A stretch of 64,000 bases of DNA from NCBI GenBank assembly GCA_002368355.1, contig AP018281.1, forward strand, positions 1,612,001-1,676,000. The letters run 5' to 3'. The position numbers were made by a program, and so were the translations under genes. Source of the stretch: Chondrocystis sp. NIES-4102. GTDB taxonomy: Bacteria; Cyanobacteriota; Cyanobacteriia; Cyanobacteriales; Xenococcaceae. Under the pieces are notes generated by a model that searched no databases, was not told the origin of the DNA, and saw only the letters and a program-made list of their open reading frames with translations. Numbering within the stretch: the first letter of the stretch is position 1; each line of letters starts with the position of its first letter. Of this stretch, positions 19,941-29,340 are shown in pieces.

Positions 19941-20849
19941 CTATAAAGATTCAACTGCATAGTTAGCAGTAAGTTTATACTCGCTTGCTGCTGGAATCTC
20001 AATAATTTCATCTGCTGCGTTAGCAGTTTCCACACAGACAAAGTGTTGATAATCTTGGTCATCTAAATCAGCCATACTAGCGGAGATTATCGAGCCAGGA
20101 TTCCAAACAATTGCGGTTTTGCTGTTGGTGGCGGTAATTTTAATCTTTCTATTTAAGGAAGCATCTTTAATTATTAATGTGGCTGGGACATCAAGATAGA
20201 TACGATCGCATTCGCCAGAAAATGTTATTACTCCTGACTGGGTTTTCTCTTTACCTCCATCAACTTTATCTATATAAGTTTTATTCTCCAAACCTAATAC
20301 CTCGACTTGATTGAGATCTGCGATCTGAAAATAAGTATGAAGAGCTTGGGTAATAGAGAATGCTTGTTTCCCTGTGTTGCGCGTAATTAATTCGATGGTT
20401 AGAGTGTTACCGACTGTAATGGCGATCGCCAAATCAAAATCATAATTCCAGATCGCTTGAGTTTCTGCTGTGGCTTCTAAACCCAAAACAACTTTAGTTG
20501 CGCCGTCAATAGTGCTGCTAACATCTCGCATTTGCCAAAGACGATTACGCACAAAACCATGACTGGAGCGTCCTTGATTTTCAGGATCTGGCCCAAACCA
20601 AGGCCAACAGATTGGTGTACCACCTTTTATAGCTTTACCAACTTGATAATAAGCCTGCTTACTAACAAACATCACATCTTCAGTTTGGTTAACAGGTTTA
20701 AAAGATAATACTTGACCTGCATATAGAGAGATAGTGGCTTGAGCGTATTCATTTTGAACTTCGATCATTGGCAAACCACCTTGACCCTCAGTGAATTTTA
20801 CTTTATTAGTAATGCCGTAATCTGCATTTAACTGTTGAATATCGATCAC
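19941..20849 (-). CDS. D-hexose-6-phosphate mutarotase (YeaD type)
   Basis: Interconverts anomers of glucose 6-phosphate-type sugars; aldose-1-epimerase-like superfamily. The 302-residue product starts at GTG 20849, preceded by AGGAGA at good spacing; no ATG fits as well. Family features are ISLYAGQVLSFKP, GTPICWPWFGPDPENQGRSS then HGFVRNRLWQM, the catalytic-region QALHTYFQIADL, and VWNPGSI near the end with the late FVCVETANA. It stands alone, with about 110 bp separating it from purQ. Confidence 0.9.
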   Translation of the reverse strand: MIDIQQLNADYGITNKVKFTEGQGGLPMIEVQNEYAQATISLYAGQVLSFKPVNQTEDVMFVSKQAYYQVGKAIKGGTPICWPWFGPDPENQGRSSHGFVRNRLWQMRDVSSTIDGATKVVLGLEATAETQAIWNYDFDLAIAITVGNTLTIELITRNTGKQAFSITQALHTYFQIADLNQVEVLGLENKTYIDKVDGGKEKTQSGVITFSGECDRIYLDVPATLIIKDASLNRKIKITATNSKTAIVWNPGSIISASMADLDDQDYQHFVCVETANAADEIIEIPAASEYKLTANYAVESL

Positions 20850-20961
20850 TTTATTTCTCCTAAAGTTTAAATATGATTATTGAATGTGAGGCGATCGCTT
20901 TAAATTAACTAAGTATCAATATTGAGCTAATAGTAACAATGTATTAACTCAGTCTTGGTTA

Positions 20962-21654
20962 TTAAGCACTAATCAGATTTAATAAACCTTCAAACATAGG
21001 CAAACCATCGGTAATCCCAATTGAGCCATCGGCAGCCCTTTCTGGGTGAGGCATCATACCCAAAACATTACCCTGCTGATTAATTATGCCTGCGATACTA
21101 TTAATTGAACCATTAGGATTGTAATCGCTACTAATTTCTCCTGAAAAATTAGAATAACGAAATACAACTTGTCCATTATCTTCCAGAGCTTTAATCGTAT
21201 GATCATCAGCATAATAACAACCCTCACCGTGAGCAATAGGGAGGGTAATCACTTGTTGACCTTGATAAGCCTGTGTCCAGATTAAATCATGACGTTCAAT
21301 TTTAAGTGGGACGCGATCGCAAATAAAATGTAGACCACGATTACGAATCAATGCCCCTGGTAATAAACCCACTTCGGTTAAAATTTGAAATCCATTACAG
21401 ATCCCCCAAACATACTTACCTTGTTGAGCGTGTTCAATAATACTTTTAGTGATCGGCGAAAACTGTGCGATCGCTCCACAGCGAAGATAATCACCATAAC
21501 TAAAGCCTCCAGGAATCACCACCACATCCAAATCACTGATATCCGTCTCCTGATGCCAAACCATGCGAGTAGGTGCTGCTAATAATCCTTGCGTCACTGT
21601 AGAAATATCGCGATCGCAATTAGAACCTGGAAAAACTATAACCCCAAATTTCAT
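20962..21654 (-). CDS. purQ: Phosphoribosylformylglycinamidine synthase subunit PurQ
   Basis: Glutaminase subunit that feeds ammonia to PurL in step 4 of purine synthesis. The 230-residue protein has MKFGVIVFPGSNCDRD, the PGGFSYGDYLRCGAIAQFSP segment, the nucleophile Cys in VWGICNGFQILTE and the His/Glu of the triad in MMPHPERA. It starts 21 bp after the purS stop, forming a two-gene operon. purL is not in the window. Confidence 0.97.
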   Translation of the reverse strand: MKFGVIVFPGSNCDRDISTVTQGLLAAPTRMVWHQETDISDLDVVVIPGGFSYGDYLRCGAIAQFSPITKSIIEHAQQGKYVWGICNGFQILTEVGLLPGALIRNRGLHFICDRVPLKIERHDLIWTQAYQGQQVITLPIAHGEGCYYADDHTIKALEDNGQVVFRYSNFSGEISSDYNPNGSINSIAGIINQQGNVLGMMPHPERAADGSIGITDGLPMFEGLLNLISA

Positions 21655-21675
21655 TGATCAACTCCTGTAATAATC

Positions 21676-21942
21676 TTATGCCGTTGCAAGCTCAGTTAAT
21701 TCAAAACAATAATTTTCGATAACTGTATTAGCCAACAAGCGATCGCACATCTGGTCTAAATGCTGTTTTGCTTCTGCTTCATCTTCAGCAGTCAATTTAA
21801 GCTCTATATATTTACCAATTCTGACAGATTCTACCTCTGTATAGCCCATTTGCTTTAGCCCTGATTCAACCGCCGTCCCTGCTGGATCTAGTACAGATGA
21901 ACGAAGGGTAACATAAATACGAGCGTGATATTTGATAGCCAT
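21676..21942 (-). CDS. purS: Phosphoribosylformylglycinamidine synthase subunit PurS
   Basis: The small bridging subunit of the PurSQL complex, 88 residues. It begins MAIKYHARIYVTLRSSVLDP, followed by AGTAVESGLKQMGYTEVESV and IGKYIELKLTAEDEAEAKQH, then DRLLANTVIENYCFEL. Length and order with purQ are normal. Confidence 0.95.
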   Translation of the reverse strand: MAIKYHARIYVTLRSSVLDPAGTAVESGLKQMGYTEVESVRIGKYIELKLTAEDEAEAKQHLDQMCDRLLANTVIENYCFELTELATA

Positions 21943-22390
21943 AGAATTACTGTAGATGAATAACCTTTTTGATTTTATAGCTAAGACTGGACAGTATGAT
22001 TAAGTTCAGTGGTATTAATCACCTAAAATTTTTATATTTTGCGGTCTTACTCACGTTAATAGGCTTTATTCGATGTGTCATGAAATCATAAGTAAATTCT
22101 GAGCATGACAGTATTATTGCAGTAACAATTAACGGTAGGAATTCTTTTTTTAAGGGAAAAATATGCTGCTTTATGACACCCCAATTTAAAGTCGCTGCTA
22201 AATATTAAAATGAGTCGCCAGCAGTAATTATCTAAAAGATCGCCCCTATTACAGCCTTAACTATTTTTTACTTTTATATCAAACACACCTGCTTATTGCC
22301 TATGAGCAACGGAAAGGCTACTCTCAGGCTAAACTATAAAATAGGCGATACTGTAACCAATGATGAATGGTTCGATATACAAATTAAATT
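21943..22390. other. Divergent intergenic region between purS and the Fur-family gene
   Basis: 448 bp without a convincing gene. No clear Fur/Zur box, hairpin terminator or repeat was found. It should contain promoters in both directions. Confidence 0.4.
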
Positions 22391-22768
22391 ATGAAAGTTC
22401 AACGTACCCGTTCTCAAGAGAGAATTATGCAGGTTCTCCAAAGTTTAAAATACTCTATTTCTGCACAAGATCTTTATATCGAACTCAAAAATCGCCAACA
22501 AGATTTGGGTTTAGCTACAGTTTACCGTTCCTTAGAGGCATTAAAAATACAGGGAGAAGTTCAGGTAAGAACTTTAGCCAATGGAGAATCTGTTTATAGT
22601 TCCATAAAAAGTGATCGCCACCATCTTACTTGCGTTAACTGTGGTATTTCGATCGCGATCGATGAATGTCCTGTACATGATCTTGAAAAGCAGTTGGAAA
22701 AAGCCCACAAGTTTAAGGTTTTCTACCACACCTTAGAATTTTTTGGTTTATGTGAAAAATGTAGTTAA
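22391..22768 (+). CDS. Fur-family transcriptional regulator, probably Zur (zinc)
   Basis: A 125-residue metalloregulator. The N-terminal winged helix includes SAQDLYIELKNRQQDLGLAT with the recognition helix VYRSLEALK. The dimerisation domain has RHHLTCVNCGISIAIDECPV and ends FFGLCEKCS, giving the four-Cys structural zinc site (C81, C84, C121, C124). Short length and the CVNCG/CEKC pattern fit cyanobacterial Zur rather than Fur or PerR. The upstream ATG at 22360 is in another frame. No zinc transporter genes lie nearby, so the Zur call rests on sequence only. Confidence 0.78.
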   Translation: MKVQRTRSQERIMQVLQSLKYSISAQDLYIELKNRQQDLGLATVYRSLEALKIQGEVQVRTLANGESVYSSIKSDRHHLTCVNCGISIAIDECPVHDLEKQLEKAHKFKVFYHTLEFFGLCEKCS

Positions 22769-22784
22769 GAAGACAGGAGACAGG

Positions 22785-22878
22785 AATTAGGTAGTAGGTA
22801 GTGGGTAGTGGGTAGTGGGTAGTAAGTAGTAGGTAGGAGGTAGGAGGTAGGAGGTAATCCCACAAGGGGACAATGTAG
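22785..22878. repeat. Heptamer repeat (GTAGTGG/GTAGGAG) plus 25-bp hairpin element
   Basis: Tandem GTAGTGG, GTAGTAA and GTAGGAG units run from about 22793 to 22853, then GTAATCCCACAAGGGGACAA at 22854, the reverse complement of the element at 12032 (25 bp identical). It lies between the convergent Fur-family and clpB genes. Confidence 0.75.
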
Positions 22879-22966
22879 TCAGTAGGTGGTAAATAAAGCT
22901 AACAGCCCAAAGCTAAGAGCTAATAGTAATAATTAGTTGGGGTTGAGTGAGTAGGGGGGAGTCATA

Positions 22967-23040
22967 CGAAATCCGATTACCAAAACATAAGATCGATCTG
23001 TAGTTTTAATTAGTCTAAAACCAAGTGTGCCTAGTGCCTC
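22967..23040 (+). repeat. 74-bp dispersed repeat, copy 1
   Basis: It starts CGAAATCCGATTACC and matches 39748-39821 at 72 of 74 positions. The core at 22982-23007 is an interrupted palindrome, AAAAC-ATA-AGATCGATCT-GTA-GTTTT. No ORF is present. It may be a small non-autonomous element or a REP-like sequence. Confidence 0.75.
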
Positions 23041-23096
23041 AATTTTTAAATAGCGTATCTAAACAGGATTTAGTATCAATAGTTAAAAGCTAAAAA

Positions 23097-23134
23097 ACAT
23101 AAAAAAAATCCCACCTCATTTAAAAGATGGGACA
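23097..23134 (-). terminator. Rho-independent terminator of clpB
   Basis: On the minus strand TCCCATCT pairs with AGGTGGGA (one G-U pair) and is followed by a run of eight or more T. It lies directly after the clpB stop. Confidence 0.75.
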
Positions 23135-23150
23135 AGCTTACTTATCGAGA

Positions 23151-25769
23151 TTATTTAACCAGCATTTCCGTAGATAGACGTTTAAAAGTGAGTCTTTCGT
23201 CTTCCACATCAACAAAGATAGTATCACCGCCTTGATATTCACCGCGTAAAATTGCTTTAGCGATCGCAGTTTCTAAATAGCGAGAGATAGCACGTTTGAG
23301 TGGTCTTGCACCGTAGACAGGATCGAAGCCTAAATCTGCCAAGTAATCTAAACCAGCATCGGAGATTTTGAGAGCCAGTTTTTGTTCTTCTAGGCGTTTT
23401 TCTAAACTTTCTACCTGTAACTGAACAATGTTGCGTAACTGAACTTTATTTAAGGCGTGGAAGATAATTATCTCATCGATACGATTAAGAAATTCAGGAC
23501 GGAAGTTATCTCGCATCGCATTCATCACACGAGATCGCATTTCTTCGTATTTGGAATCATCCCCTGCAATATCTAAGATATACTGCGAACCTATATTACT
23601 AGTCATGATGATGATTGTATTCGTAAAGTCTACTGTACGACCTTGTGAATCTGTTAATCTACCATCATCTAAGATTTGCAGCATGATATTAAAAACATCA
23701 GGGTGTGCTTTTTCTATCTCATCAAAGAGAATGACCGAATAAGGGCGACGGCGAATAGCTTCGGTTAATTGTCCACCTTCGTCATAACCTACATACCCAG
23801 GAGGCGCACCGACTAAACGAGAGACGGCGTGTTTTTCCATATATTCCGACATATCAATGCGGATCAAGGCTTCTTGGGTATCGAATAAATTCTGAGCGAG
23901 GGCTTTAGCCAATTCAGTTTTACCTACTCCAGTGGGCCCTAGGAAAATGAAGCTAGCAGTGGGACGCTGAGGATCTGCCAAACCTGCACGGGAGCGTTGA
24001 ATTGCATCGGCGACGGCGGTTACTGCTTCTTCTTGTCCGATAACTCGTTCATGTAATGCTTCTTCTAGCAGAAGTAATTTGCTCTTTTCAGATTCAATTA
24101 ACTTTCTCAGAGGTATTCCTGTCCATTTGGCGATGATTTCAGCAATATCTGATTCTAAAACTTCTTCGCGCAATAAAGATCTGCCAGTAGTTTGTTTTTC
24201 AGTTAGTTTTTGCTCAATTTCTCCTACCTGCTTCTGTAGTTGGGTAAGTTTGCCAAAACGTAATTCAGCAGCACGGTTAAGATCATAAGCACGCTCGGCT
24301 TGCTCAATTTCTACATTGACGCTATTGATATCATCTTTAAGAGTACGAATTTGATCAATTACTTCTTTTTCCGACTGCCATTGAGCATTAATTTCGGTTT
24401 GCTCTTCTTTAAAATCGGCTAATTCTTTTTCTAGTTTTTCCAATCTTTCTTTAGAAATGGGATCATCTTCTTTTTTCAAAGATAGTTTTTCCATCTCCAA
24501 CTGGAGAATTCTGCGATCAACCTCGTCTAATTCCTCTGGTTTTGAAGTTATCTCCATTTTCAATTTAGCAGCAGCCTCATCCACCAAGTCGATCGCCTTA
24601 TCTGGTAAAAAGCGATCGCTAATATAACGATTAGACAAGGTAGCAGCAGCAACTAAAGCAGTATCGGTAATACTTACCCCATGATGTGCTTCATAACGTT
24701 CTTTTAGCCCACGTAAAATCGAGATGGTATCTACTACATTAGGCTCGTCTACCAAAACTGACTGGAAACGTCTTTCTAATGCAGCATCTTTTTCAATATA
24801 CTTACGATATTCATCGAGGGTAGTTGCTCCAATACAACGTAATTCTCCCCTTGCCAACATCGGCTTGAGTAAATTCCCCGCATCCATTGAACCTTGGGCT
24901 GCACCAGCACCAACAACGGTATGGATTTCATCGATAAATAAGATAATATTGCCTTTGGACTCTGTAACTTCTTTTAGTACAGCTTTAAGACGCTCTTCAA
25001 ACTCACCGCGAAATTTAGCCCCTGCAATTAATGCACCCATGTCAAGGGCAACTAAAGTGCGATCGCGCAATGACTCAGGGACATCACCATTAATAATACG
25101 TTGTGCCAACCCTTCAACAATTGCTGTTTTACCTACTCCAGGCTCACCAATTAACACAGGGTTATTTTTTGTCCGACGGGAGAGTATTTGAATAGTACGA
25201 CGAATTTCATCATCACGACCAATTACAGGGTCAAGTTTCCCTTCTTTAGCTAATTGGGTTAATTCCCGTCCATACTTTTCTAGAGCTTCGTATTTTCCTT
25301 CAGGATTTTGATCTGTCACTTTTTGGTTTCCGCGCACCTGTTTTATAATTTCCTTGAGTCTTTTTTCTGTTACACCGACATCTTGTAGTAATTTACGTCC
25401 AAAACGATCATCTTGAACAAACCCTAAAACTAAATGTTCAATAGAAATATAATCATCACCAAATTCGAGACGATATTTTTCCGCACGATCTAAAAGACTA
25501 TCTAAACTACGCCCTAAAAAGACGCTACCACTAGAATTACTAACTTTTGGTTGAGAGTTAATAAACTGATCAACTTTATTTCTCAGCAGTTGCACGCTAA
25601 CATCTGCCTTATTAAAAATACTATTAGCTAGTCCTTCTTCGTCAATTAGGGCTTTGAATAAATGCTCTGTCTCTACTTGTTGTTGCTGGTTTTGTTTAGC
25701 AATGTCTTGGACTAGAGCGATCGCACTCCAGGCTTTTTCTGTAAATTTTTGAGGGTTAGTTGGTTGCAT
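23151..25769 (-). CDS. clpB: ATP-dependent disaggregase ClpB
   Basis: A Hsp100 chaperone that solubilises aggregates with DnaK after heat stress; hexameric, cytoplasmic. The 872-residue product has the Clp N-domain ([20 protein letters not shown]), first AAA+ module with Walker [17 protein letters not shown] and Walker [15 protein letters not shown]. It has a long middle coiled coil of about residues 400-530, and a second AAA+ module with [18 protein letters not shown] and [15 protein letters not shown]. Presence of the middle domain separates it from ClpC/ClpA. No CIRCE element was seen upstream. Length is typical. Confidence 0.97.
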   Translation of the reverse strand: MQPTNPQKFTEKAWSAIALVQDIAKQNQQQQVETEHLFKALIDEEGLANSIFNKADVSVQLLRNKVDQFINSQPKVSNSSGSVFLGRSLDSLLDRAEKYRLEFGDDYISIEHLVLGFVQDDRFGRKLLQDVGVTEKRLKEIIKQVRGNQKVTDQNPEGKYEALEKYGRELTQLAKEGKLDPVIGRDDEIRRTIQILSRRTKNNPVLIGEPGVGKTAIVEGLAQRIINGDVPESLRDRTLVALDMGALIAGAKFRGEFEERLKAVLKEVTESKGNIILFIDEIHTVVGAGAAQGSMDAGNLLKPMLARGELRCIGATTLDEYRKYIEKDAALERRFQSVLVDEPNVVDTISILRGLKERYEAHHGVSITDTALVAAATLSNRYISDRFLPDKAIDLVDEAAAKLKMEITSKPEELDEVDRRILQLEMEKLSLKKEDDPISKERLEKLEKELADFKEEQTEINAQWQSEKEVIDQIRTLKDDINSVNVEIEQAERAYDLNRAAELRFGKLTQLQKQVGEIEQKLTEKQTTGRSLLREEVLESDIAEIIAKWTGIPLRKLIESEKSKLLLLEEALHERVIGQEEAVTAVADAIQRSRAGLADPQRPTASFIFLGPTGVGKTELAKALAQNLFDTQEALIRIDMSEYMEKHAVSRLVGAPPGYVGYDEGGQLTEAIRRRPYSVILFDEIEKAHPDVFNIMLQILDDGRLTDSQGRTVDFTNTIIIMTSNIGSQYILDIAGDDSKYEEMRSRVMNAMRDNFRPEFLNRIDEIIIFHALNKVQLRNIVQLQVESLEKRLEEQKLALKISDAGLDYLADLGFDPVYGARPLKRAISRYLETAIAKAILRGEYQGGDTIFVDVEDERLTFKRLSTEMLVK

Positions 25770-26004
25770 CTTTATAACTTAAATAGTTTGTTGTTTAAAA
25801 AATATCGACAGTTATTTTAGTTGGTAAGACTTAACTGACCTAATATTAATAACGCTACTTAAGTAGTTAAGCCTGAGATTTATTTAATTTAATTGTATCG
25901 GTAAGCAGTGTATCTGCAGAGGTAGGATACCCCAACTCACAATTGCTGGTTTCCCTAAAATTTGACACAAAAAAGCGATCGCCTACAAGATCAAATTATA
26001 GATC

Positions 26005-26043
26005 AAGCGCGATTAGCCTTTCGGGGCTACGCTACGCGATCGC
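26005..26043. repeat. REP-like palindromic element near the CHAT gene
   Basis: GCGATTAGCC, a TTTCG loop, then GGGCTACGCTACGCGATCGC. The TAGCC/GGGCTA arms can fold, and the phrase CGGGGCTACGCTACGCGATC is typical of cyanobacterial interspersed repeats. A related but degenerate sequence is at about 36540-36570. Confidence 0.55.
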
Positions 26044-26060
26044 AACCTATTAAGTATTAG

Positions 26061-28109
26061 TTAGTTCCAATTACCAATTAAAGTAAAGGAAGACCAAAAG
26101 TAAGGATGGGCTAAAGATAACTTTCCTGCGGGAAATTCTGCTGGTAAGGCTAAACTTTTACCGTTGGATAGTTTAACTTGTCTATCATCAACTGTAACAT
26201 TACCGTGCAGCATTTTTAATTGGGTTTGGCGCAAGGCTTCTGCTTTTAGCAAAGTGTTATCTAACTGATCGTAAAATTCACTCATTAAAGCTAAAGTTCC
26301 CAAGTCACTTACATACCAAAGACTAGCCAAAGCTGATTTAACTCCTGCTTGTACTGCTAACCCTGCAAAACCTAATTCGGCATTTTCATCACCCAAAGCG
26401 GTCTCACAAGCACTTAAAACCAGTAGTTCTATAGGAGTATTATCACTATTCCAACCCAGATCATTAGACAATTGTTGTAATTGAGAAATTTTCAATTTGT
26501 CATCATAAAACTGGATATATGAATCTTTTAAATCTCCAGCCTTGAATTCTGCATGAGTTCCTAAATGGACAATAGGAAATGGCGTTTCACGACTGTTTTG
26601 AGCTTTGAAGTTGGCAATAGTAAACTGCTCGTTTAAAAATACCTCTCCATTACGTGGCTTACTAACAATTGTTTCTAATTCAACAGGCATCGCTGGTAAA
26701 GCAGCTTGTTCAGTAAATTTTGATGCACCCATTGCCAAAATAGAACTTTGCTCTAGGTTCACATAACGTGTATCGGTTAAACCAAAGCTTGGTACTAACG
26801 CCACTGCGTATTTTTCAATTAAAAACTGTTTCCCATCATTTAATGCTGCAAGAGGCAATAAACGTAATCCAGAATCCATTGAAAATACTAAGATATCAAT
26901 ATCATTGGCTTCTAATTCCGCTTCAATAGGTTTAATTAAAATTTCATACAGTTTTTGGGCTGACTCCATATACTTAGCTTGACCTAAGTTTCCAGCATCA
27001 CTTACTTCTTCCCGAAACTCGGTAGCAATAGCAATTAAATCTTCGCGAGATGTGTCTTTTACTGTTTTGCGTAGGCTTAAAGACTCAGTACCAGGGGAAT
27101 TTATACCATTGATATTTGTAGCAGCTACAAGATCTCCTTCCTTAGCAGCAGCTTTTGTATCTTTTGGCAAAACCACAAATGATTCTAATTGATTTTGTTG
27201 CAGAGAAATATTAATAAAAGCTGGTTTTTTACCTGTTTGATCGCTAAGTTCTCCGAGTCTTTGAGAAATATCATTTACTGTCGGTACAGTTCCGTACAAT
27301 TGTAGTCCTGAAGAATCCATTAATTCAGTTAATTGAAATTCTTCCTGCATCTGTATTGCCACATCAACAGGGGCTTCCTGCACTTGAACTTCATAAGCCA
27401 AGCGATCTACTTCCTGAACGGATGCCGACTCAGAATCTTCTTTGGCTGGTTCTTCTTTCTTTTCTGCCTCTGCTGTCTCTTTTTGTGGTTTTTCTTCAGT
27501 TAACTTATTAACTCTAACTGTTTCTTCTTCCTCTGTCTTACGAGTCACTGGCGACTGGGAGTTAGTTCTTTCTGGTGTTTTTTCCTCAGCAACTTGCCCA
27601 TCCCTAGGGGCATCTTTAGTTGTATTTGATCCAGTATTAGTGGGAGTGGTTTCCCTATTAGTTACAGGAGTATTAGTAGGTGTATTTTCCCCATTAGTTA
27701 CAGGAGTTTCAGTTGGCGTGTTTTCCCCGTTGGTAACTGGGGTAGTATTAGGAGTGTTTTCCCCGTTGCTTACAGGAGTTTCAGTTGGCGTGTTTTCCCC
27801 ATTAGTTACAGGAGTTTCAGTTGGCGTGTTTTCCCCATTAGTTACAGGAGTTTCAGTTGGCGTGTTTTCCCCATTAGTTACAGGAGTTTCAGTTGGCGTG
27901 TTTTCCCCATTAGTTACAGGAGTTTCAGTTGGCGTGTTTTCCCCGTCGGTAACTGGGGTTTCGTCAGTGGGTGGCTGAGTGGGTAGTTCACCTGGGTTAG
28001 GGCCAGTAATATCAGACTGATTACCCGATTGAGCTAGAGCGGATGAACTACTAAACAATATTGTAAATAGGACTAAAGTTAGTTTTATTGGTAACTGTAA
28101 TAATTTCAT
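26061..28109 (-). CDS. Exported CHAT-domain (caspase-like) protein with Thr/Pro-rich repeats
   Basis: A 682-residue protein with a signal peptide (MKLLQLPIKLTLVLFTILFS, SSALAQS). Residues about 45-150 are roughly nine copies of a 12-residue repeat of type ETPVTNGENTPT, followed by a charged Lys/Glu-rich linker to about 230. The C-terminal CHAT domain carries the protease dyad: His519 in IVHLGTHAEF and Cys568 in LLVLSACETALGD, then GVKSALASLWYVSD and the late PYFWSSFTLIGNW. CHAT proteins in cyanobacteria usually carry TPRs; here repeats are absent upstream and replaced by a disordered stalk. Upstream, on the same strand, lie a possible beta-barrel protein (30-bp gap) and another exported protein. 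Substrate unknown. Confidence 0.85.
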   Translation of the reverse strand: MKLLQLPIKLTLVLFTILFSSSSALAQSGNQSDITGPNPGELPTQPPTDETPVTDGENTPTETPVTNGENTPTETPVTNGENTPTETPVTNGENTPTETPVTNGENTPTETPVSNGENTPNTTPVTNGENTPTETPVTNGENTPTNTPVTNRETTPTNTGSNTTKDAPRDGQVAEEKTPERTNSQSPVTRKTEEEETVRVNKLTEEKPQKETAEAEKKEEPAKEDSESASVQEVDRLAYEVQVQEAPVDVAIQMQEEFQLTELMDSSGLQLYGTVPTVNDISQRLGELSDQTGKKPAFINISLQQNQLESFVVLPKDTKAAAKEGDLVAATNINGINSPGTESLSLRKTVKDTSREDLIAIATEFREEVSDAGNLGQAKYMESAQKLYEILIKPIEAELEANDIDILVFSMDSGLRLLPLAALNDGKQFLIEKYAVALVPSFGLTDTRYVNLEQSSILAMGASKFTEQAALPAMPVELETIVSKPRNGEVFLNEQFTIANFKAQNSRETPFPIVHLGTHAEFKAGDLKDSYIQFYDDKLKISQLQQLSNDLGWNSDNTPIELLVLSACETALGDENAELGFAGLAVQAGVKSALASLWYVSDLGTLALMSEFYDQLDNTLLKAEALRQTQLKMLHGNVTVDDRQVKLSNGKSLALPAEFPAGKLSLAHPYFWSSFTLIGNWN
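27644..27965 (-). repeat. 36-bp tandem repeat tract inside the CHAT gene
   Basis: About nine 36-bp units encode the ETPVTNGENTPT-type repeat. At least four consecutive units between about 27797 and 27942 are identical. Such tracts commonly change copy number by slippage; in-frame change would alter stalk length only. Confidence 0.85.
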
Positions 28110-28139
28110 GTGAATATCTCTCTTTGTTAAAGGTAATTT

Positions 28140-29156
28140 TTAAAATTTAAAAGTGTAACCAAAGCCGAATATAAATCTTGTTCCGTCCCCAGCTTGACCA
28201 GTAACATCAGTAATTGCAGGTACAACAACTAGAGGTAAATTTCTAGATAAAACTATAGGTGTACCAATGGTTAAATCTTGACCAGTCCACTCAACCACCA
28301 AACCCACAGGCTCTAACACCTTAACTGCCAGGCTACCAAATAATCCCAATGTTTCATTGTCATCATTAATGTCAGACTCCGAGCGAAATTGTCCGTCTCC
28401 TATTCCTATAGAAGTATATACTTCACTAAGCGGTTTTGTACGATCCTCACGGAGCTTAAATCTTTTAGTTACCACCCCGTAAACCGAAGTTCCACTGTCA
28501 GTTTCTCCCCATTTTGCCAGTCCTTGTATTCCTACAGCAGCAGCAAAATCCTGTGGTAGACGACGATGTAATTTAAGGTTAATAGATCCATCACGATAGG
28601 GCGCACTTACATCAACTAGACTAATTCCAACTTGCGCTCCAATATTCTTTTGAGGATCTCCTAAACCGAACCCTAAGCCTATTACCCCATCCGCTTCATT
28701 TTTAAAACGTACTCTTTCTTGAAAACCTAAGCCGATCCCCGCACTGCGCCAGGATGCTCCATAGGCAGATGGGTTAATAATAGTAATACTTGGTGATGCT
28801 TTATACGGTTGCTTGGAGGGAGGAATTAATAACGGTATTCTTTTCGGCTCAAACTTTTCTCCACCTGTCGGTTGGCGACGTAGTGCAGGTGTACCGCTCT
28901 GTGGATTGGTTGTTGCTGCTATTTCTAATGGTTTTGATGGCTCAAGTTTAGGGTTAGATTTATTTAAGGAAACAAATTTTACTGGTAATTTTGAGAATGT
29001 AAAGGTGAGAGCATTATCTGCTGTTTGGGTGTTGGGTAAATTTGGCAGTGGTTTTTTATAGGTTTGGGCTTTAACTGTATTAGCTGACAATAAAATTACA
29101 GTTTTTACTGAGATTAAAGCGGTTAGTTGAGCAAAGAGCTTTTTTTTAAATGGCAT
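28140..29156 (-). CDS. Exported protein, possible outer-membrane beta barrel
   Basis: A 338-residue protein with a signal-like N-terminus (MPFKKKLFAQLTALISVKTV, LLSANTVKAQT) and a proline-rich region up to about residue 115. The rest is rich in alternating strands: GIGLGFQERVRF, VIGLGFGLGDPQKNIGAQVG, INLKLHRRLP, YTSIGIGDGQF, LVVEWTGQDLTIG. It ends GTRFIFGFGYTFKF, with an aromatic C-terminal residue as in outer-membrane proteins. No family name is recognised. It precedes the CHAT gene by 30 bp and is probably in the same operon. Confidence 0.7.
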   Translation of the reverse strand: MPFKKKLFAQLTALISVKTVILLSANTVKAQTYKKPLPNLPNTQTADNALTFTFSKLPVKFVSLNKSNPKLEPSKPLEIAATTNPQSGTPALRRQPTGGEKFEPKRIPLLIPPSKQPYKASPSITIINPSAYGASWRSAGIGLGFQERVRFKNEADGVIGLGFGLGDPQKNIGAQVGISLVDVSAPYRDGSINLKLHRRLPQDFAAAVGIQGLAKWGETDSGTSVYGVVTKRFKLREDRTKPLSEVYTSIGIGDGQFRSESDINDDNETLGLFGSLAVKVLEPVGLVVEWTGQDLTIGTPIVLSRNLPLVVVPAITDVTGQAGDGTRFIFGFGYTFKF

Positions 29157-29340
29157 TTACGCATTAGATAATGTCTACGTGTTTCTACGGATAATTTATC
29201 TCTAAAAGAAGCGTTTGTGAACTATATTTGTATATATTATTAATAACTCTCACTCTTTACTTGGAATAAAACTAACGGTAAAGAATGAGAAGCATAATTA
29301 TTTATAAAAAAAATTGTCTACAGCTTAACCAGTAGTTTTT

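Noticed and set aside
22360-22599. 79-residue ORF overlapping the Zur-like gene
   Set aside because: It is out of frame with the clear Fur-family protein and has no features.
24724-25191. Plus-strand ORF of 155 residues
   Set aside because: Antisense to the first AAA+ module of clpB; a shadow of a conserved gene.
27644-27965. Possible CRISPR array
   Set aside because: The units are contiguous 36-bp repeats without unique spacers and are in frame inside a coding region.
27442-27978. Plus-strand ORF of 178 residues with repeated VFSPLVTGVSVG
   Set aside because: It is the antisense reading of the 36-bp repeats of the CHAT gene; the minus strand has signal peptide and catalytic motifs.
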